Made by a program: the position numbers and the translations under genes
NCBI RefSeq assembly: GCF_002005225.1
Contig: NZ_CP019724.1
Coordinates: 2,606,501 to 2,670,500 of the forward strand
From: Streptomyces pactum
GTDB taxonomy: Bacteria > Actinomycetota > Actinomycetes > Streptomycetales > Streptomycetaceae
Direction: 5' to 3'
Length of the DNA: 64,000 bases
Shown here: piece after piece, positions 8,969-19,875 of the stretch
How positions within the stretch are numbered: the first letter of the stretch is position 1
Layout of the letters: every line of letters starts with the position of its first letter
Notes under the pieces: model-generated
What the model was told of the DNA's origin: nothing
The model's database searches: none
Seen by the model: the letters and a program-made list of their open reading frames with translations, nothing else

Positions 8969-11416
8969 TCACGCCCGCAGCAACTCCTCCAGCTCCCGGG
9001 CCACGGACACCGCCTCCTCCCCCAGCAACGGCGCCCCCTCGCCCCCTGTCACATAGAAGGCATCCACCGCGTTCGCCCCCAGCGTGCTGACATGCGCGCT
9101 CCGCACCCGCACACCCGCCCCCTCCAGCGCCCGCCCGAGGCGGAACAGCAGCCCGGGTGCGTCCTGCGCCCGGACCTCGATCACCGTGGCGAGCCGTGAC
9201 GCGGCCGGGGCGACCGTCACGCGGGGCGGGGGCGACCCCGCGCCCCGGCGCCGGGGATAGGCGGCGTCCCGTTCGGCGAGCCGGCCGGCGATGTCCAGGG
9301 TGCCGTCCAGGGCCCGGACCAGGTCGGCGCGCAGGCGGGTGGCCTGGGGCAGGGCGCCGTACTCCGCGGCGACCCGCCAGTCCAGCAGCAGGACGGAGCC
9401 GTCGACGCCGTCCGGCAGCGGGAGGGACCGCAGCTCGGCGGTGCGCACGGTCAGCCGGTGCAGGGCCAGGACCCCGGCTACCGCGGGAAGCACGCCCGCC
9501 TGGTCGGGTACGGCGATCAGCAGTTCCACGCCGAGGGGCTCCGGGTCGGCGGCCGGTTCCGGACCGGCCGCCGGTTCGGTCTGGGCGCGCAGTGCCAGTA
9601 CCGGCCCGCCCGTGCGGAACGCCTCGACGGCGAGCCGTTCCTGCTCCGCGGTGGGCGCGGCGGCCTCGGGCTCGGCCAGCGGGTCCCCCGCCAGCACCGC
9701 CGCGACGCGTTTCACCAGGTCGGCGACGAGGGAGCCGCGCCAGGACGACCAGGCGGCCGGTCCGGTGGCCAGCGCGTCCGCCTCGGTCAGGGCGTGCAGC
9801 AGTTCCAGGGTGCCCTCGGTACCGACCGCCTCGGCGACCGCGCGCACGGTGGCCGGGTCGTCGAGGTCGCGCCGGGTGGCCGTCTCGACGAGCAGCAGGT
9901 GGTGGCGTACGAGGGTGGCGAGGACGGCCGTGTCCGCGCGGTCGAAGCCGATGCGCGCCGCCACGTCCCGGGTGATGGTCTCACCGGCCACGGAGTGGTC
10001 CCCGGGCCAGCCCTTGCCGATGTCGTGCAGCAGCGCGGCGACCAGGAGCAGGTCGGGCCGGTGGACGCGGCGGGTGAACCCGGAGGCGCGCACCGCGGTC
10101 TCGATCAGGTGCCGGTCCACGGTCCACAGGTGCACGGCGTTGCGCTGCGGGCGGCAGCGGACCCGCTCCCAGTCGGGCAGGAGCCGGGTGATCAGCCCTT
10201 CGGCCTCCAGCGCCTCCCAGACCTCCACGGTGGGCCGGCCCGAGCCCAGCAGGGTCACCAACTGTTCCCGCGCCTCGGCGGGCCAGGGCGCGGGCAGCGG
10301 GCGCGCGGTCGCCGCCAGGCGCCGTACGGCGTGCAGGGAGAGCGGGAGCCCGGCCTGCGCGGCGGCTGCCGCGGCACGCAGCGGGAGCACGGGGTCGCGG
10401 TCGGGGCGCGCGGTGCGGGCGAGCACCACCTCGCCGTCCTGCTCCACCACGCCCTCGGCGAGCGGGGAGCGTTCGGCCACCGCTTTGGCACCCCCCAGCA
10501 TGGCCCGCAGTCTCGGCCGCACCGAGCGCGAGCGCAGTACGCGCCCCACCTCGCGCCAGGTGACGTCGCCGGCGTACGAGATGACGCGCGCCGCCTCGTA
10601 CACCTGCCGCAGCAGCGCGTCGGCGTCCAGCAGGCCCACCTCGGCCGCCACCTGGTCCTGCTCCTGCAACGCCAGCCGGTCGGTCGCCCGTCCCGTCGCC
10701 AGGTGGAGCGCGTCCCGTACGTCGAGCAGCCGGCGCCGGGCGTCCACGAGGCCCTCGCGCGGGGCGTCGGCCAGCCAGGAGGCGGCGACGGCGCGCAGGG
10801 CGGTGGCGTCGCGCAGGCCGCCCCTCGCCTCCTTGAGGTCGGGTTCCAGCAGGTACTGCAGCTCGCCCTGGCGTGCGGCGCGCTCGGCGCAGAGTTCCTG
10901 GAGTTCGGGGAGGCGTTTGGGGGCCTGGTTGCGCCAGTCGGCGAGGACCGCGGTGCGCAGAGCGGCGGTCAGTCCCAGGTCGCCGGCGAGATGGCGGGCG
11001 TCCAGGAGTCCGAGTTGGACTTTCAAATCCTCGCCCGCGGTCTTGCGGGCCTCCGTCGGCGTCCGTACGGAGTGGTCCAGGGCGAGACCGAGGTCCCAGA
11101 CCGGGTACCAGAGGCGGTCGGCGAGGGCGGCGACCGCCTTGTCGTCGCCGCCGTCGTGCAGCAGGAGCAGGTCCAGGTCGCTGCGGGGGGACAGCTCGCC
11201 GCGGCCGTAGCCGCCGACGGCGACGAGCGACACCCCTCTGAGCCCCGCTGTGCCCGCGTCGAAGAGTCCGGACAGCCACTCGTCCGTCAGTCCGGCGAGG
11301 GCGGCCCGGCGCGGCGGCCCGGACCGCGTCCCTCCGGTGAGGAGGCGCAGCCGGGCCGCCGCGTAGCCGCTGGGTCCCGAGTCCTCTGCTTCTTTCGTCA
11401 CGTCCGTACTCGTCAC
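8969..11416 (-). CDS. glnD: PII protein nucleotidyltransferase / removing enzyme GlnD
   Basis: GlnD senses nitrogen status and modifies GlnK; in Streptomyces it is known to act as an adenylyltransferase. The 815-residue protein has all four domains: a nucleotidyltransferase with GGYGRGELSPRSDLDLLLL (DxD metal site), a linker, an HD hydrolase domain with LLHDIGKGWPGDHS, and two C-terminal ACT domains (VPDQAGVLPAVAGVLALH and AQDAPGLLFRLGRALEGAG). It closes the amtB-glnK-glnD operon, starting about 70 bases after the glnK stop. The frame is intact and the length is typical of actinomycete GlnD. Confidence 0.96.
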   Translation of the reverse strand: MTSTDVTKEAEDSGPSGYAAARLRLLTGGTRSGPPRRAALAGLTDEWLSGLFDAGTAGLRGVSLVAVGGYGRGELSPRSDLDLLLLHDGGDDKAVAALADRLWYPVWDLGLALDHSVRTPTEARKTAGEDLKVQLGLLDARHLAGDLGLTAALRTAVLADWRNQAPKRLPELQELCAERAARQGELQYLLEPDLKEARGGLRDATALRAVAASWLADAPREGLVDARRRLLDVRDALHLATGRATDRLALQEQDQVAAEVGLLDADALLRQVYEAARVISYAGDVTWREVGRVLRSRSVRPRLRAMLGGAKAVAERSPLAEGVVEQDGEVVLARTARPDRDPVLPLRAAAAAAQAGLPLSLHAVRRLAATARPLPAPWPAEAREQLVTLLGSGRPTVEVWEALEAEGLITRLLPDWERVRCRPQRNAVHLWTVDRHLIETAVRASGFTRRVHRPDLLLVAALLHDIGKGWPGDHSVAGETITRDVAARIGFDRADTAVLATLVRHHLLLVETATRRDLDDPATVRAVAEAVGTEGTLELLHALTEADALATGPAAWSSWRGSLVADLVKRVAAVLAGDPLAEPEAAAPTAEQERLAVEAFRTGGPVLALRAQTEPAAGPEPAADPEPLGVELLIAVPDQAGVLPAVAGVLALHRLTVRTAELRSLPLPDGVDGSVLLLDWRVAAEYGALPQATRLRADLVRALDGTLDIAGRLAERDAAYPRRRGAGSPPPRVTVAPAASRLATVIEVRAQDAPGLLFRLGRALEGAGVRVRSAHVSTLGANAVDAFYVTGGEGAPLLGEEAVSVARELEELLRA

Positions 11417-11487
11417 CCGGCGACTCCCGTTCCGTTGTCGTGCCTCGGAGCTGCCTCAGCCTGCGGCGAAGCAGCGTCAGAGCTGCC

Positions 11488-13236
<1,749 letters not shown>

Positions 13237-13264
13237 TTATGCGCCATGAGATTGGCGCAGCGCC

Positions 13265-13302
13265 GTTTCGGTGGACGCCCCTCGTTGTTTCGCCGCGGTG
13301 AC
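13265..13302 (-). promoter_or_regulatory. GlnR box upstream of amtB
   Basis: Read on the minus strand the site is GTCAC-n6-GAAAC-n6-GGGCG-n6-GAAAC, ending 96 bases before the amtB ATG. This fits the published Streptomyces GlnR consensus gTnAc-n6-GaAAc in tandem; three of the four half sites match and the third (GGGCG) is degenerate. GlnR activates amtB in nitrogen-poor cells, so the whole amtB-glnK-glnD operon is probably under its control. The match was found by eye. Confidence 0.8.
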
Positions 13303-13482
13303 GAAGGCGCCGTGTGTGTTACGCGTCGGTGAACTGCCGGATGCGGGGCAGAGCGCTCGTTATCGTGGCGCGACGCCCCGGCCGGGACGTGAGCCGGCCG
13401 CGGCGGCCTCCGAGTGACCTGGCATGGGGGAGCCGAGTCGGGCTGTTCGGGAGGGCCGGCCGCGGCCGGGGCTGGTGGGGGT

Positions 13483-14976
13483 TCAGACCGCTTCGGCGGT
13501 CTCCGGCAACTCGACGGCGAGCCGCTCGGTGAGGTCGACGACCTCACCGAGGTCACCGAAATCGCGTACGGCCGTGTCGACGGTCTTGCGGATGCGGGTG
13601 TTGACGCGTTCGGAGCGGACCTTCTTGGCGATGCCCATGGCTTCGACGGCCAGGCCGGTGCTCCGCTCGGGTTCGCGGCGCAGCAGGTGCACGGTGGCCA
13701 TGCCGATCAGGTTCAGCGCGTAGGACCGCTGGTGCTCCTCGTCCTCTGCGAACAGCTCCACCGCGCGGCGCATCAGCGGTTCGGCCAGCGAGGCGTAGGC
13801 GGGGCTGCGGCCGGCGACGTAGGCGAGGTCGCGGAAGGAGTGGCTGTTCTCCCCGTACAGCTCTGCCTCGGAGAAGAAGCGGATCCAGTCGGGGTCCGGC
13901 TCGTCCCACTCGTCGGCCTCGGCGAAGGTGTCCTCGGCCATGCGCACCGCCCGCTTGCAGCGGCCGGGCTGCCCCATGTTGGCGTAGGCGCGGGCCTCCA
14001 TCGCGTACAGCATCGACTGGGTACGGGGGCTCGCGCAGTCCCGGCTGCCGTACTGCGCGAGGTGGACCAGCTCGAGGGCGTCGTCGGGCCGGCCGAGGTG
14101 GATCATCTGGCGGCTCATGCTGGAGAGGATGTACGAGCCGAGCGGCCGGTCCCCCGCCTCCTTCGCGGCGTGCAGGGCGAGCACGAAGTACTTCTGCGCG
14201 GTGGGCTGGAGCCCGACGTCGTACGACATCCAGCCGGCCAGTTCGGCGAGCTCGGCGGCGACCTTGAACAGCTTGGCGCGGGTGGTCTCGGTCTGGGGCT
14301 CCTGCAGCAGGTCGGTCACCTCGTGGAGCTGGCCGACCACCGCCTTGCGGCGCAGGCCGCCGCCGCACTGGGCGTCCCAGCGGCGGAACATCACGGCGGT
14401 CGACTCGAGCAGGTCCAGCTCCGGCCTGGACAGGCGCCCACGCGCGCGAGAGGCGGGCGCGGGCTCGCGCCCGGCGGGCGCGGCGGGGGGCGACGGGACG
14501 AGCCAGCGCTGCATCGGCTCGATGAGGGACGGGCCCGCGGAGAGGGCGAGCGAGCTCCCGAGGAAGCCGCGCCGCGCCAGCATCAGGTCGCTGCGCGAGA
14601 ACTCGCTGAGCAGGGCCACGGTCTGCGGGCCCGTCCAGGGCAGGTCGACGCCGGTCGCGGAGGGTGTCGGGCGGGTGGAACGCAGGCCCAGGTCCTCGAC
14701 GGACACGACGACGCCGAAGCGCTCGGAGAACAGCTCGGACAGGATCCGGGGGATGGGCTCGCGCGGGTTCTCGCCGTCGAGCCAGCGGCGTACCCGGGAG
14801 GTGTCCGTGGAGATGTGGTTGGCGCCCAACTGGCGTGCCCGGCGGTTGACCTGGCGGGCCAGCTCGCCCTTCGACCAGCCGCTGCGGGCGAACCAGGAGG
14901 TGAGCAGCTCATTGGGGCGCTTGTCAGCGTGCGACGCGCTTCCCGCGCTCGTACCGCTTCCGCCGTTGCCGCTCAC
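13483..14976 (-). CDS. nsdA: NsdA, negative regulator of sporulation and antibiotic production
   Basis: The 497-residue protein begins VSGNGGSG at the GTG of 14976; an in-frame ATG lies at 15021. Residues about 20-90 (WSKGELARQVNRRARQLG, then STDTSRVRRWLDGENPREP) form a helix-turn-helix-like region. The rest is alpha-helical with TPR-like repeats, including YALNLIGMATVHLLRREPER. The name rests on its match to the NsdA family and its place beside amtB, as in S. coelicolor, where loss of nsdA causes overproduction of antibiotics and earlier sporulation. The mode of action is not known. Confidence 0.88.
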   Translation of the reverse strand: MSGNGGSGTSAGSASHADKRPNELLTSWFARSGWSKGELARQVNRRARQLGANHISTDTSRVRRWLDGENPREPIPRILSELFSERFGVVVSVEDLGLRSTRPTPSATGVDLPWTGPQTVALLSEFSRSDLMLARRGFLGSSLALSAGPSLIEPMQRWLVPSPPAAPAGREPAPASRARGRLSRPELDLLESTAVMFRRWDAQCGGGLRRKAVVGQLHEVTDLLQEPQTETTRAKLFKVAAELAELAGWMSYDVGLQPTAQKYFVLALHAAKEAGDRPLGSYILSSMSRQMIHLGRPDDALELVHLAQYGSRDCASPRTQSMLYAMEARAYANMGQPGRCKRAVRMAEDTFAEADEWDEPDPDWIRFFSEAELYGENSHSFRDLAYVAGRSPAYASLAEPLMRRAVELFAEDEEHQRSYALNLIGMATVHLLRREPERSTGLAVEAMGIAKKVRSERVNTRIRKTVDTAVRDFGDLGEVVDLTERLAVELPETAEAV

Positions 14977-15421
14977 TGGAACGCCCCCATCCCTGAGACC
15001 ACCTGTCGCCGAGTGCGCCAAGCCCTATCAGAATGCCGGTGGTCGGGGCCCTCCGTCCGGTGGTTGCCACCCTTCGAACGGAAAGTCGAGTTGCCTCCGG
15101 CATACCCACAGGTGCATGTGCCCCACGGCGCCATGCACACAAAGTAATCCTACGATCACCCGTCCAGCCATGGTGATGGCGGAATCGCCACCATTCGCCA
15201 CCCCTTCGAATGAACTCCCGGTGGCCTGCCCACGATTCACTTGACATAGGCCAGCCGGGAGTCGGTGCAACGGTGCACACCGGGGCGTGCGCGGGCGAGC
15301 ACACCACCCGGAGCGCTTCCGGACGCTGTCTGAACCGCGCCGGACTGGGGAGTTGGAAGCAGAGAGTCACGTTTCACGTCCGCTGCGTAACCGTCGCTGC
15401 GTCGGACCCGTTGGAGGGGGC

Positions 15422-16093
15422 ATGGGCTTCACGATCGGTATCGGCAGCAGTCGGGGCACGCGCGACGTCCGGTCCGGCGTGCGCCGCCGCGGCCGCCCGT
15501 CGGAGTGCACCGTGGTGGCCGAGTTCACCGGGCTGTGGGGCTGGGCCGTGGCGCCGGGGGCCCGGGCCGCCGCGGGCGCCTGCTCGTGCGGCAGGCGCGA
15601 CTGCCCGGCGCCGGGTGCGCATCCGCTGGACTTCGCGCCGGAGGTGCCCGCCGGGGCGACGCTGGACGAGGCGAGCCAGGCCTGGGCCGGGTTCCCGGGC
15701 GCCGCGGTCATGCTGCCGGCCGGACGGACCTTCGACGTGATCGAGGTGGCCGAGCCCGCCGGACTGCGGGCCCTGGCCCGGATGGAGCGCATGGGCCTCC
15801 CGCTCGGCCCGGTCACGGCGACCCCGCAGGGCCGGGCCCACTTCTTCGTCGCCCCGGGCGCCGCCGCCGAGCTGCCCCGGCTGCTCTACCGCATGGGCTG
15901 GGACGACCCGTCCGCCTTGGACCTGCGCGGACTCGGCCCCGGTACGTACGTCACCGCCCCGCCCTGCGACCGCGGTGGCCTCGGCCCGGTGCGCTGGTTG
16001 CGCCCGCCGGCCCTCGACTCGGCGACCAAGCCGCCGGCGGCACGGCTGCTGCTGGGGACCCTGGCGTACGTCGCCCATCGGTCGCGGGCGTAG
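15422..16093 (+). CDS. Bifunctional DNA primase/polymerase N-terminal domain protein
   Basis: The 223-residue protein starts at an ATG behind a strong GGAGGGGG. The pattern of a small Cys-rich segment (CSCGRRDCPAPGAHPLDFAP, about residues 58-77), FDVIEVAEPAGLRALARMER and a C-terminal GTYVTAPPCDRGG fits the prim-pol domain found in replication proteins of actinobacterial plasmids and phages. The acidic metal-binding residues are only partly recognisable (FDVIEV), so it may not be active. In streptomycetes a free-standing copy sits between nsdA and ftsY. Its function is not known. Confidence 0.7.
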   Translation: MGFTIGIGSSRGTRDVRSGVRRRGRPSECTVVAEFTGLWGWAVAPGARAAAGACSCGRRDCPAPGAHPLDFAPEVPAGATLDEASQAWAGFPGAAVMLPAGRTFDVIEVAEPAGLRALARMERMGLPLGPVTATPQGRAHFFVAPGAAAELPRLLYRMGWDDPSALDLRGLGPGTYVTAPPCDRGGLGPVRWLRPPALDSATKPPAARLLLGTLAYVAHRSRA

Positions 16094-16174
16094 GCCTCCG
16101 GCCGGGAGAGCAGGCGTTCTCGCGCCCGCTTCGCCGGACACACGCGCTCGGCCCGGGCGCCTGACTCTTCACGC

Positions 16175-16256
16175 GCGTGCTTCTTCTGAGCGCGTGCTTC
16201 TTCTGAGCGCGTGCTTCTTCTGCGTGTGCTTCTCCTGAGCGCGTGCTTCTTCGGGC
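16175..16256. repeat. Short tandem repeat, about 17-bp unit, five copies
   Basis: The unit GCGTGCTTCTTCTGAGC starts at 16175 and 16192 and then recurs in slightly shortened or altered form three more times up to 16256. Looser variants (GCGCGCCTCTTC-like) continue to about 16370. It fills the convergent gap between the prim-pol gene and ftsY and codes for nothing convincing on either strand. Confidence 0.75.
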
Positions 16257-16391
16257 ACACGCGCCTTCACGACCATGCCCCTCGGGCGCGCGCCTCTTCA
16301 CGCCCGCGCCCCTTCGGGCACCGCGCGCCTCTTCAGCCCGTACTACTACTGCGCACGCGCCTCTTCGGGCCCCGCCTCCCCCGCACACGGC

Positions 16392-16430
16392 GAAGCGCCC
16401 GTCCCCCCGGTCGAGGGAGGCGGGCGCTTC
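16392..16430. terminator. Bidirectional hairpin downstream of ftsY
   Basis: GAAGCGCCCG (16392-16401) pairs perfectly with CGGGCGCTTC (16421-16430), with further pairing possible inside the loop. It lies between two convergent genes and probably ends ftsY transcription from the right and the prim-pol gene from the left. Confidence 0.6.
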
Positions 16431-16474
16431 TTCGCACGCGGGTGCGAGCCTTGGGACGCGCACCGGAGTCCGGC

Positions 16475-16523
16475 AGGCGGCGGCGTCACTCGCCGATACA
16501 GGCGGCGGCGTCACTCGCCGATA
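16475..16523. repeat. 25-bp tandem duplication across the ftsY stop codon
   Basis: AGGCGGCGGCGTCACTCGCC and the next four bases GATA occur at 16475-16498 and again at 16500-16523. The second copy contains the ftsY stop codon (16511-16513) and its last codons; the first copy lies just beyond the gene. The duplication leaves the protein unchanged, so it is a neutral recent event. Confidence 0.85.
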
Positions 16524-17725
16524 AGGGCATCCACGAACGCCGCCGGCTCGAACGGCGCCAGGTCGTCCGCGCCCTCGCCGAGCCCGATCAGCTTGACCGG
16601 CACGCCCAGCTCGCGCTGAACGGCGACCACGATGCCGCCCTTGGCCGTGCCGTCCAGCTTGGTGAGCACGATGCCGGTGATGTCGACGACCTCGGCGAAG
16701 ACCCGGGCCTGGATCAGGCCGTTCTGGCCGGTCGTGGCATCGAGCACGAGCAGCACCTCGTCCAGCGGCGCGTGCTTCTCCACGACGCGCTTGACCTTGC
16801 CGAGCTCGTCCATGAGGCCGGTCTTGGTGTGCAGGCGCCCGGCGGTGTCGATGAGCACGACGTCCGAGCCCATCTCCTTGCCCTCCTTGACCGCGTCGAA
16901 GGCGACGGAGGCCGGGTCACCGCCCTCCGGGCCGCGCACGGTGTGCGCGCCGACCCGTTCGCCCCAGGTCTGCAACTGGTCGGCGGCGGCGGCACGGAAG
17001 GTGTCCGCGGCGCCGAGGACGACACTGCGGCCGTCGGCGACCAGGACGCGGGCGAGCTTGCCGGTGGTGGTGGTCTTGCCGGTGCCGTTGACCCCGACGA
17101 CCATCACGATGCCGGGCTTGCTGGCGGCGGGCTCGGTCTTGACCTCGCGGTCCATGTCGGGGCCGAGGAGGGTGATCAGTTCCTCGCGCAGCAGGCCGCG
17201 CAGCTCCTCGGGCGTGCGGGTGCCGAGCACCTTCACACGCTCGCGCAGCCGTTCGACCAGCTCCTGGGTGGGCTGCACGCCGACGTCGGCGGTGAGCAGC
17301 GTGTCCTCGATCTCCTCCCAGGTGTCCTCGTCGAGGTGCTCCCGGGAGAGCAGGGTGAGCAGGCCCTTGCCGAGGGCGTTCTGCGAGCGGGAGAGGCGGG
17401 CACGGAGCCGGACCAGACGGCCGGCGGTGGGCTCGGGAACCTCGATCTGCGGGATCTCGAGCTCTTCGACGACGGGCGGCTCCTCGACGGTGGCGGGAGC
17501 GGAGCCGCCGTCCGGGAGGTCGACCTCCTCTATCGTCCGGCGCGGTTCGTCGCGCGGCGTCTCGGCCTCGTCGCCGACGTGCGGCTCGGCCGGAGGGGCG
17601 GTGATGTCGGGCGCGGCGGGGGGCGGCGGAGGGAGCTGCTTCTTACGGCGACTGCCGATGACCAGCCCGCCGAGCGCACCGATCACGACCACGGCGATGA
17701 CTACAGCAAGGATGACGATTTCCAT
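16511..17725 (-). CDS. ftsY: Signal recognition particle receptor FtsY
   Basis: FtsY docks the SRP at the membrane and stimulates its GTPase together with Ffh. The 404-residue protein starts at the ATG of 17725, chosen because MEIVILAVVIAVVVIGALGG is the usual actinomycete N-terminal membrane helix. A Pro- and acid-rich A region follows (about 30-110). The NG domain has GVNGTGKTTTTGKL, DTAGRLHTK and TKLDGTAKGG, and ends DDLAPFEPAAFVDALIGE. All GTPase motifs are intact. Its partner ffh is about 8 kb away in the same window. Confidence 0.96.
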   Translation of the reverse strand: MEIVILAVVIAVVVIGALGGLVIGSRRKKQLPPPPPAAPDITAPPAEPHVGDEAETPRDEPRRTIEEVDLPDGGSAPATVEEPPVVEELEIPQIEVPEPTAGRLVRLRARLSRSQNALGKGLLTLLSREHLDEDTWEEIEDTLLTADVGVQPTQELVERLRERVKVLGTRTPEELRGLLREELITLLGPDMDREVKTEPAASKPGIVMVVGVNGTGKTTTTGKLARVLVADGRSVVLGAADTFRAAAADQLQTWGERVGAHTVRGPEGGDPASVAFDAVKEGKEMGSDVVLIDTAGRLHTKTGLMDELGKVKRVVEKHAPLDEVLLVLDATTGQNGLIQARVFAEVVDITGIVLTKLDGTAKGGIVVAVQRELGVPVKLIGLGEGADDLAPFEPAAFVDALIGE

Positions 17726-17900
17726 AACCCGTCCAGTATCAGTCATGGGCCCCCGGAGACCGCCCTTTGTTACTTCCTCCAAAGGACAAAGGCCCCTGGA
17801 AGGAAGGAGTCGGATCAAAGTACGATGGAGGAGGCCACGTCAACGCGCGTAGAGTCCCGACAACCCCTCTTCTCCCACGATCGAGGCACGGACCCCCCAC

Positions 17901-19355
17901 ATGAGCAAGACCGCCGAGACCGAAGGCGCCCTGGAAACCCGTGGCATCGAGCAGGTGCCCGACGCCGAGCGCACCGCCCGTACCCGCGAGCTCTTTCCGA
18001 CCTGGGTCGGCGCCAACATCAGCGTGCTGCTGCTCACGATGGGCGCGAGCCTCGTCGTGGCGTACCGGCTCAACTTCTGGCAGGCCCTCGTCGTCGCGGC
18101 CGCCGCGCCGGTCGTGTCGTACGGCCTGGTCGGGCTGATCGGCATCGCCGGCAAGCGCGGTGGTGCCCCCGGGATGGCGCTGTCCCGGGCGGTCTTCGGC
18201 CAGCGGGGCAATCTGCTGCCCGGTTCGCTGATCTGGATCGCCCGCTGGGGCTGGGAGACGATCAACGCGGTGACCGGCGCCTACGCCCTGCTCACCGTGC
18301 TGGACATCGTGTTCGGCATCCGCGCCAACGGCGTGCTGGACATGGTCACGCTGCTCGCCTTCGTCGTGGCGACCTTCGCGATCTCCGGGCTGGGCATCAA
18401 CGCCGTGCAGAAGTGCAACAAGTACGCGGCCTATCTCTTCGCCGCCTTCTCGGTGCTGGTTCTCGGCTACCTGGTCGTCGACACCGACTGGTCCGCGGTG
18501 TTCGACCGGTCCGCCGGCTCGGTGGCCGCGATGATCACGGGCGTCGGTCTGATCGCGGCCGGCGGCGTAAGCTGGATCCCGTCCGCCCCGGACTTCACCC
18601 GGTACCTGCCGCGCACGGCCTCCTCCAAGGGGATCGTGGGCGTGACGGTCGGCGGCGCGGGCATCGTCGTCCTGCCCATGGTCCTGATGGGCATGGTCAT
18701 GGCCGTCTCCACACCGGACCTGGCCTCGGCCGCCGACCCGGTCTCCTTCCTCGGCGAGATCCTGCCGACCTGGATCGCGGTGCCGTACCTGCTGATCGCG
18801 CTGATCGGCATGCTGCTGATCAATTCGATGTCGATGTACTCGGCCGGCTTCACCGCGCAGACCCTGGGCTTCCGGATTCCGCGCCACTGGGCGGTCTCGG
18901 TCAACGCCGTGATCTCGCTGGTCTTCGGCGGCGTGCTGATGCTGGCGGCGACCAGCTTCATGGGCTCCTTCATCGCCTTCCTGTCGCTGCTCGCGGTCGC
19001 CTTCTCCGCCTGGGTCGGCGTCTTCGGAGCGGACATGCTGCGCCGCGAGGAGTACGACGGGGAGGCCCTCGCCGACACCGGCCGCACCAGCGCCTACTGG
19101 TACCGCGGCGGCTTCGCCCCCGCCGCCGTCGCCGCCTGGGCCGTGGGCCTGATCGCCGGACTGATGTTCACCACGTCCGACTGGTTCACCGGCCCCCTCG
19201 CCGCGAACAACGTCATCGGCGAGTACGGCCTCGGCTGGGTGGCCACGGTGGTGATCTCCGGTCTGCTGTACGTCGTACTGCCCAAGCCCGCGGTGGTCGT
19301 CCCGGCGGCGGCACCGACCGAGCGGGCCGCGCAGCCCGAATCCGTGACCGTCTGA
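17901..19355 (+). CDS. NCS1-family cytosine/purine permease
   Basis: The 484-residue protein has about 12 hydrophobic helices and the NCS1 pattern: a cytoplasmic N-terminus, then FPTWVGANISVLLLTMGASL, RAVFGQRGNLLPGSLIWIAR and the SWIPSAPDFTRYLP segment typical of CodB-like permeases. It probably imports cytosine, a purine or allantoin with a cation; the exact substrate cannot be told. It starts at an ATG 175 bases beyond the ftsY start, so the two genes diverge. The C-terminus is a short polar Ala/Pro tail. Confidence 0.85.
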   Translation: MSKTAETEGALETRGIEQVPDAERTARTRELFPTWVGANISVLLLTMGASLVVAYRLNFWQALVVAAAAPVVSYGLVGLIGIAGKRGGAPGMALSRAVFGQRGNLLPGSLIWIARWGWETINAVTGAYALLTVLDIVFGIRANGVLDMVTLLAFVVATFAISGLGINAVQKCNKYAAYLFAAFSVLVLGYLVVDTDWSAVFDRSAGSVAAMITGVGLIAAGGVSWIPSAPDFTRYLPRTASSKGIVGVTVGGAGIVVLPMVLMGMVMAVSTPDLASAADPVSFLGEILPTWIAVPYLLIALIGMLLINSMSMYSAGFTAQTLGFRIPRHWAVSVNAVISLVFGGVLMLAATSFMGSFIAFLSLLAVAFSAWVGVFGADMLRREEYDGEALADTGRTSAYWYRGGFAPAAVAAWAVGLIAGLMFTTSDWFTGPLAANNVIGEYGLGWVATVVISGLLYVVLPKPAVVVPAAAPTERAAQPESVTV

Positions 19356-19403
19356 CCCCGCGCCGCCCGACGCCCCTTCCCGGGCCGAGCCTCTCCGAGT
19401 GCC

Positions 19404-19441
19404 GGCGGGAGGGGGCGACGTGCGTGTGGCCCCCTCCCGCC
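19404..19441 (+). terminator. 13-bp perfect hairpin after the permease
   Basis: GGCGGGAGGGGGC (19404-19416) pairs with GCCCCCTCCCGCC (19429-19441) around a 12-base loop, 48 bases past the permease stop codon. There is no T tract, as is common for Streptomyces terminators. Confidence 0.7.
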
Positions 19442-19491
19442 CACGGCGAAATGCCGTTGGCCGCCCGGCACCGGTGTGGTTGCCTGCGCCC

Positions 19492-19862
19492 GTGAGCCTG
19501 CTGGTGGACGTCTTCGTCCGGGAGCTGGACGGTTGGGGGCGATTCCCGGACGAGGACGCGTACAACTCCGGCGGCTTCGAGTCCCGGCGCACCGAGGTGT
19601 GGGGTCGGACCTGGTGTGCGCGCTGGGCGCCCGCCTCCTGCCGGTGCTGGCCGAGCGGGATCTGGAGGTGGAGCGCGAGCAGGTGCCGGACCTGTGGCGC
19701 GAGGTCGCCCTGCTGCGTTCCCAACTCGACCGGATCGCGGCCGGCACCGACCACCCGCGGTCGCCGGCGGAACACCGGAGCCAGCTCGAGGTCCGTCTGC
19801 GCGTCATCGAGGAGTCCGCCCGGGAGGTCCTGCGGATCGGGGGCGGGGCCGTCATCTGGTGA
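19492..19862 (+). pseudogene. Small conserved-looking protein interrupted by an apparent -1 frameshift
   Basis: From the GTG at 19492 one frame reads VSLLVDVFVRELDGWGRFPD and on to about 19600 with strong G/C at third positions. From there the -1 frame takes over (DLVCALGARLLPVLAERDLE to VLRIGGGAVIW, stop at 19862) with equally coding-like codons. Joined, they would make about 123 residues, N-terminal globular and C-terminal helical. The break is near the GTGTGGGGTCGG run, so it is either a one-base deletion, a sequencing error or a programmed -1 shift. The family was not recognised. The 27-bp repeats begin 14 bases after the stop. Confidence 0.55.
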
Positions 19863-19875
19863 ACCGGACCAGACC

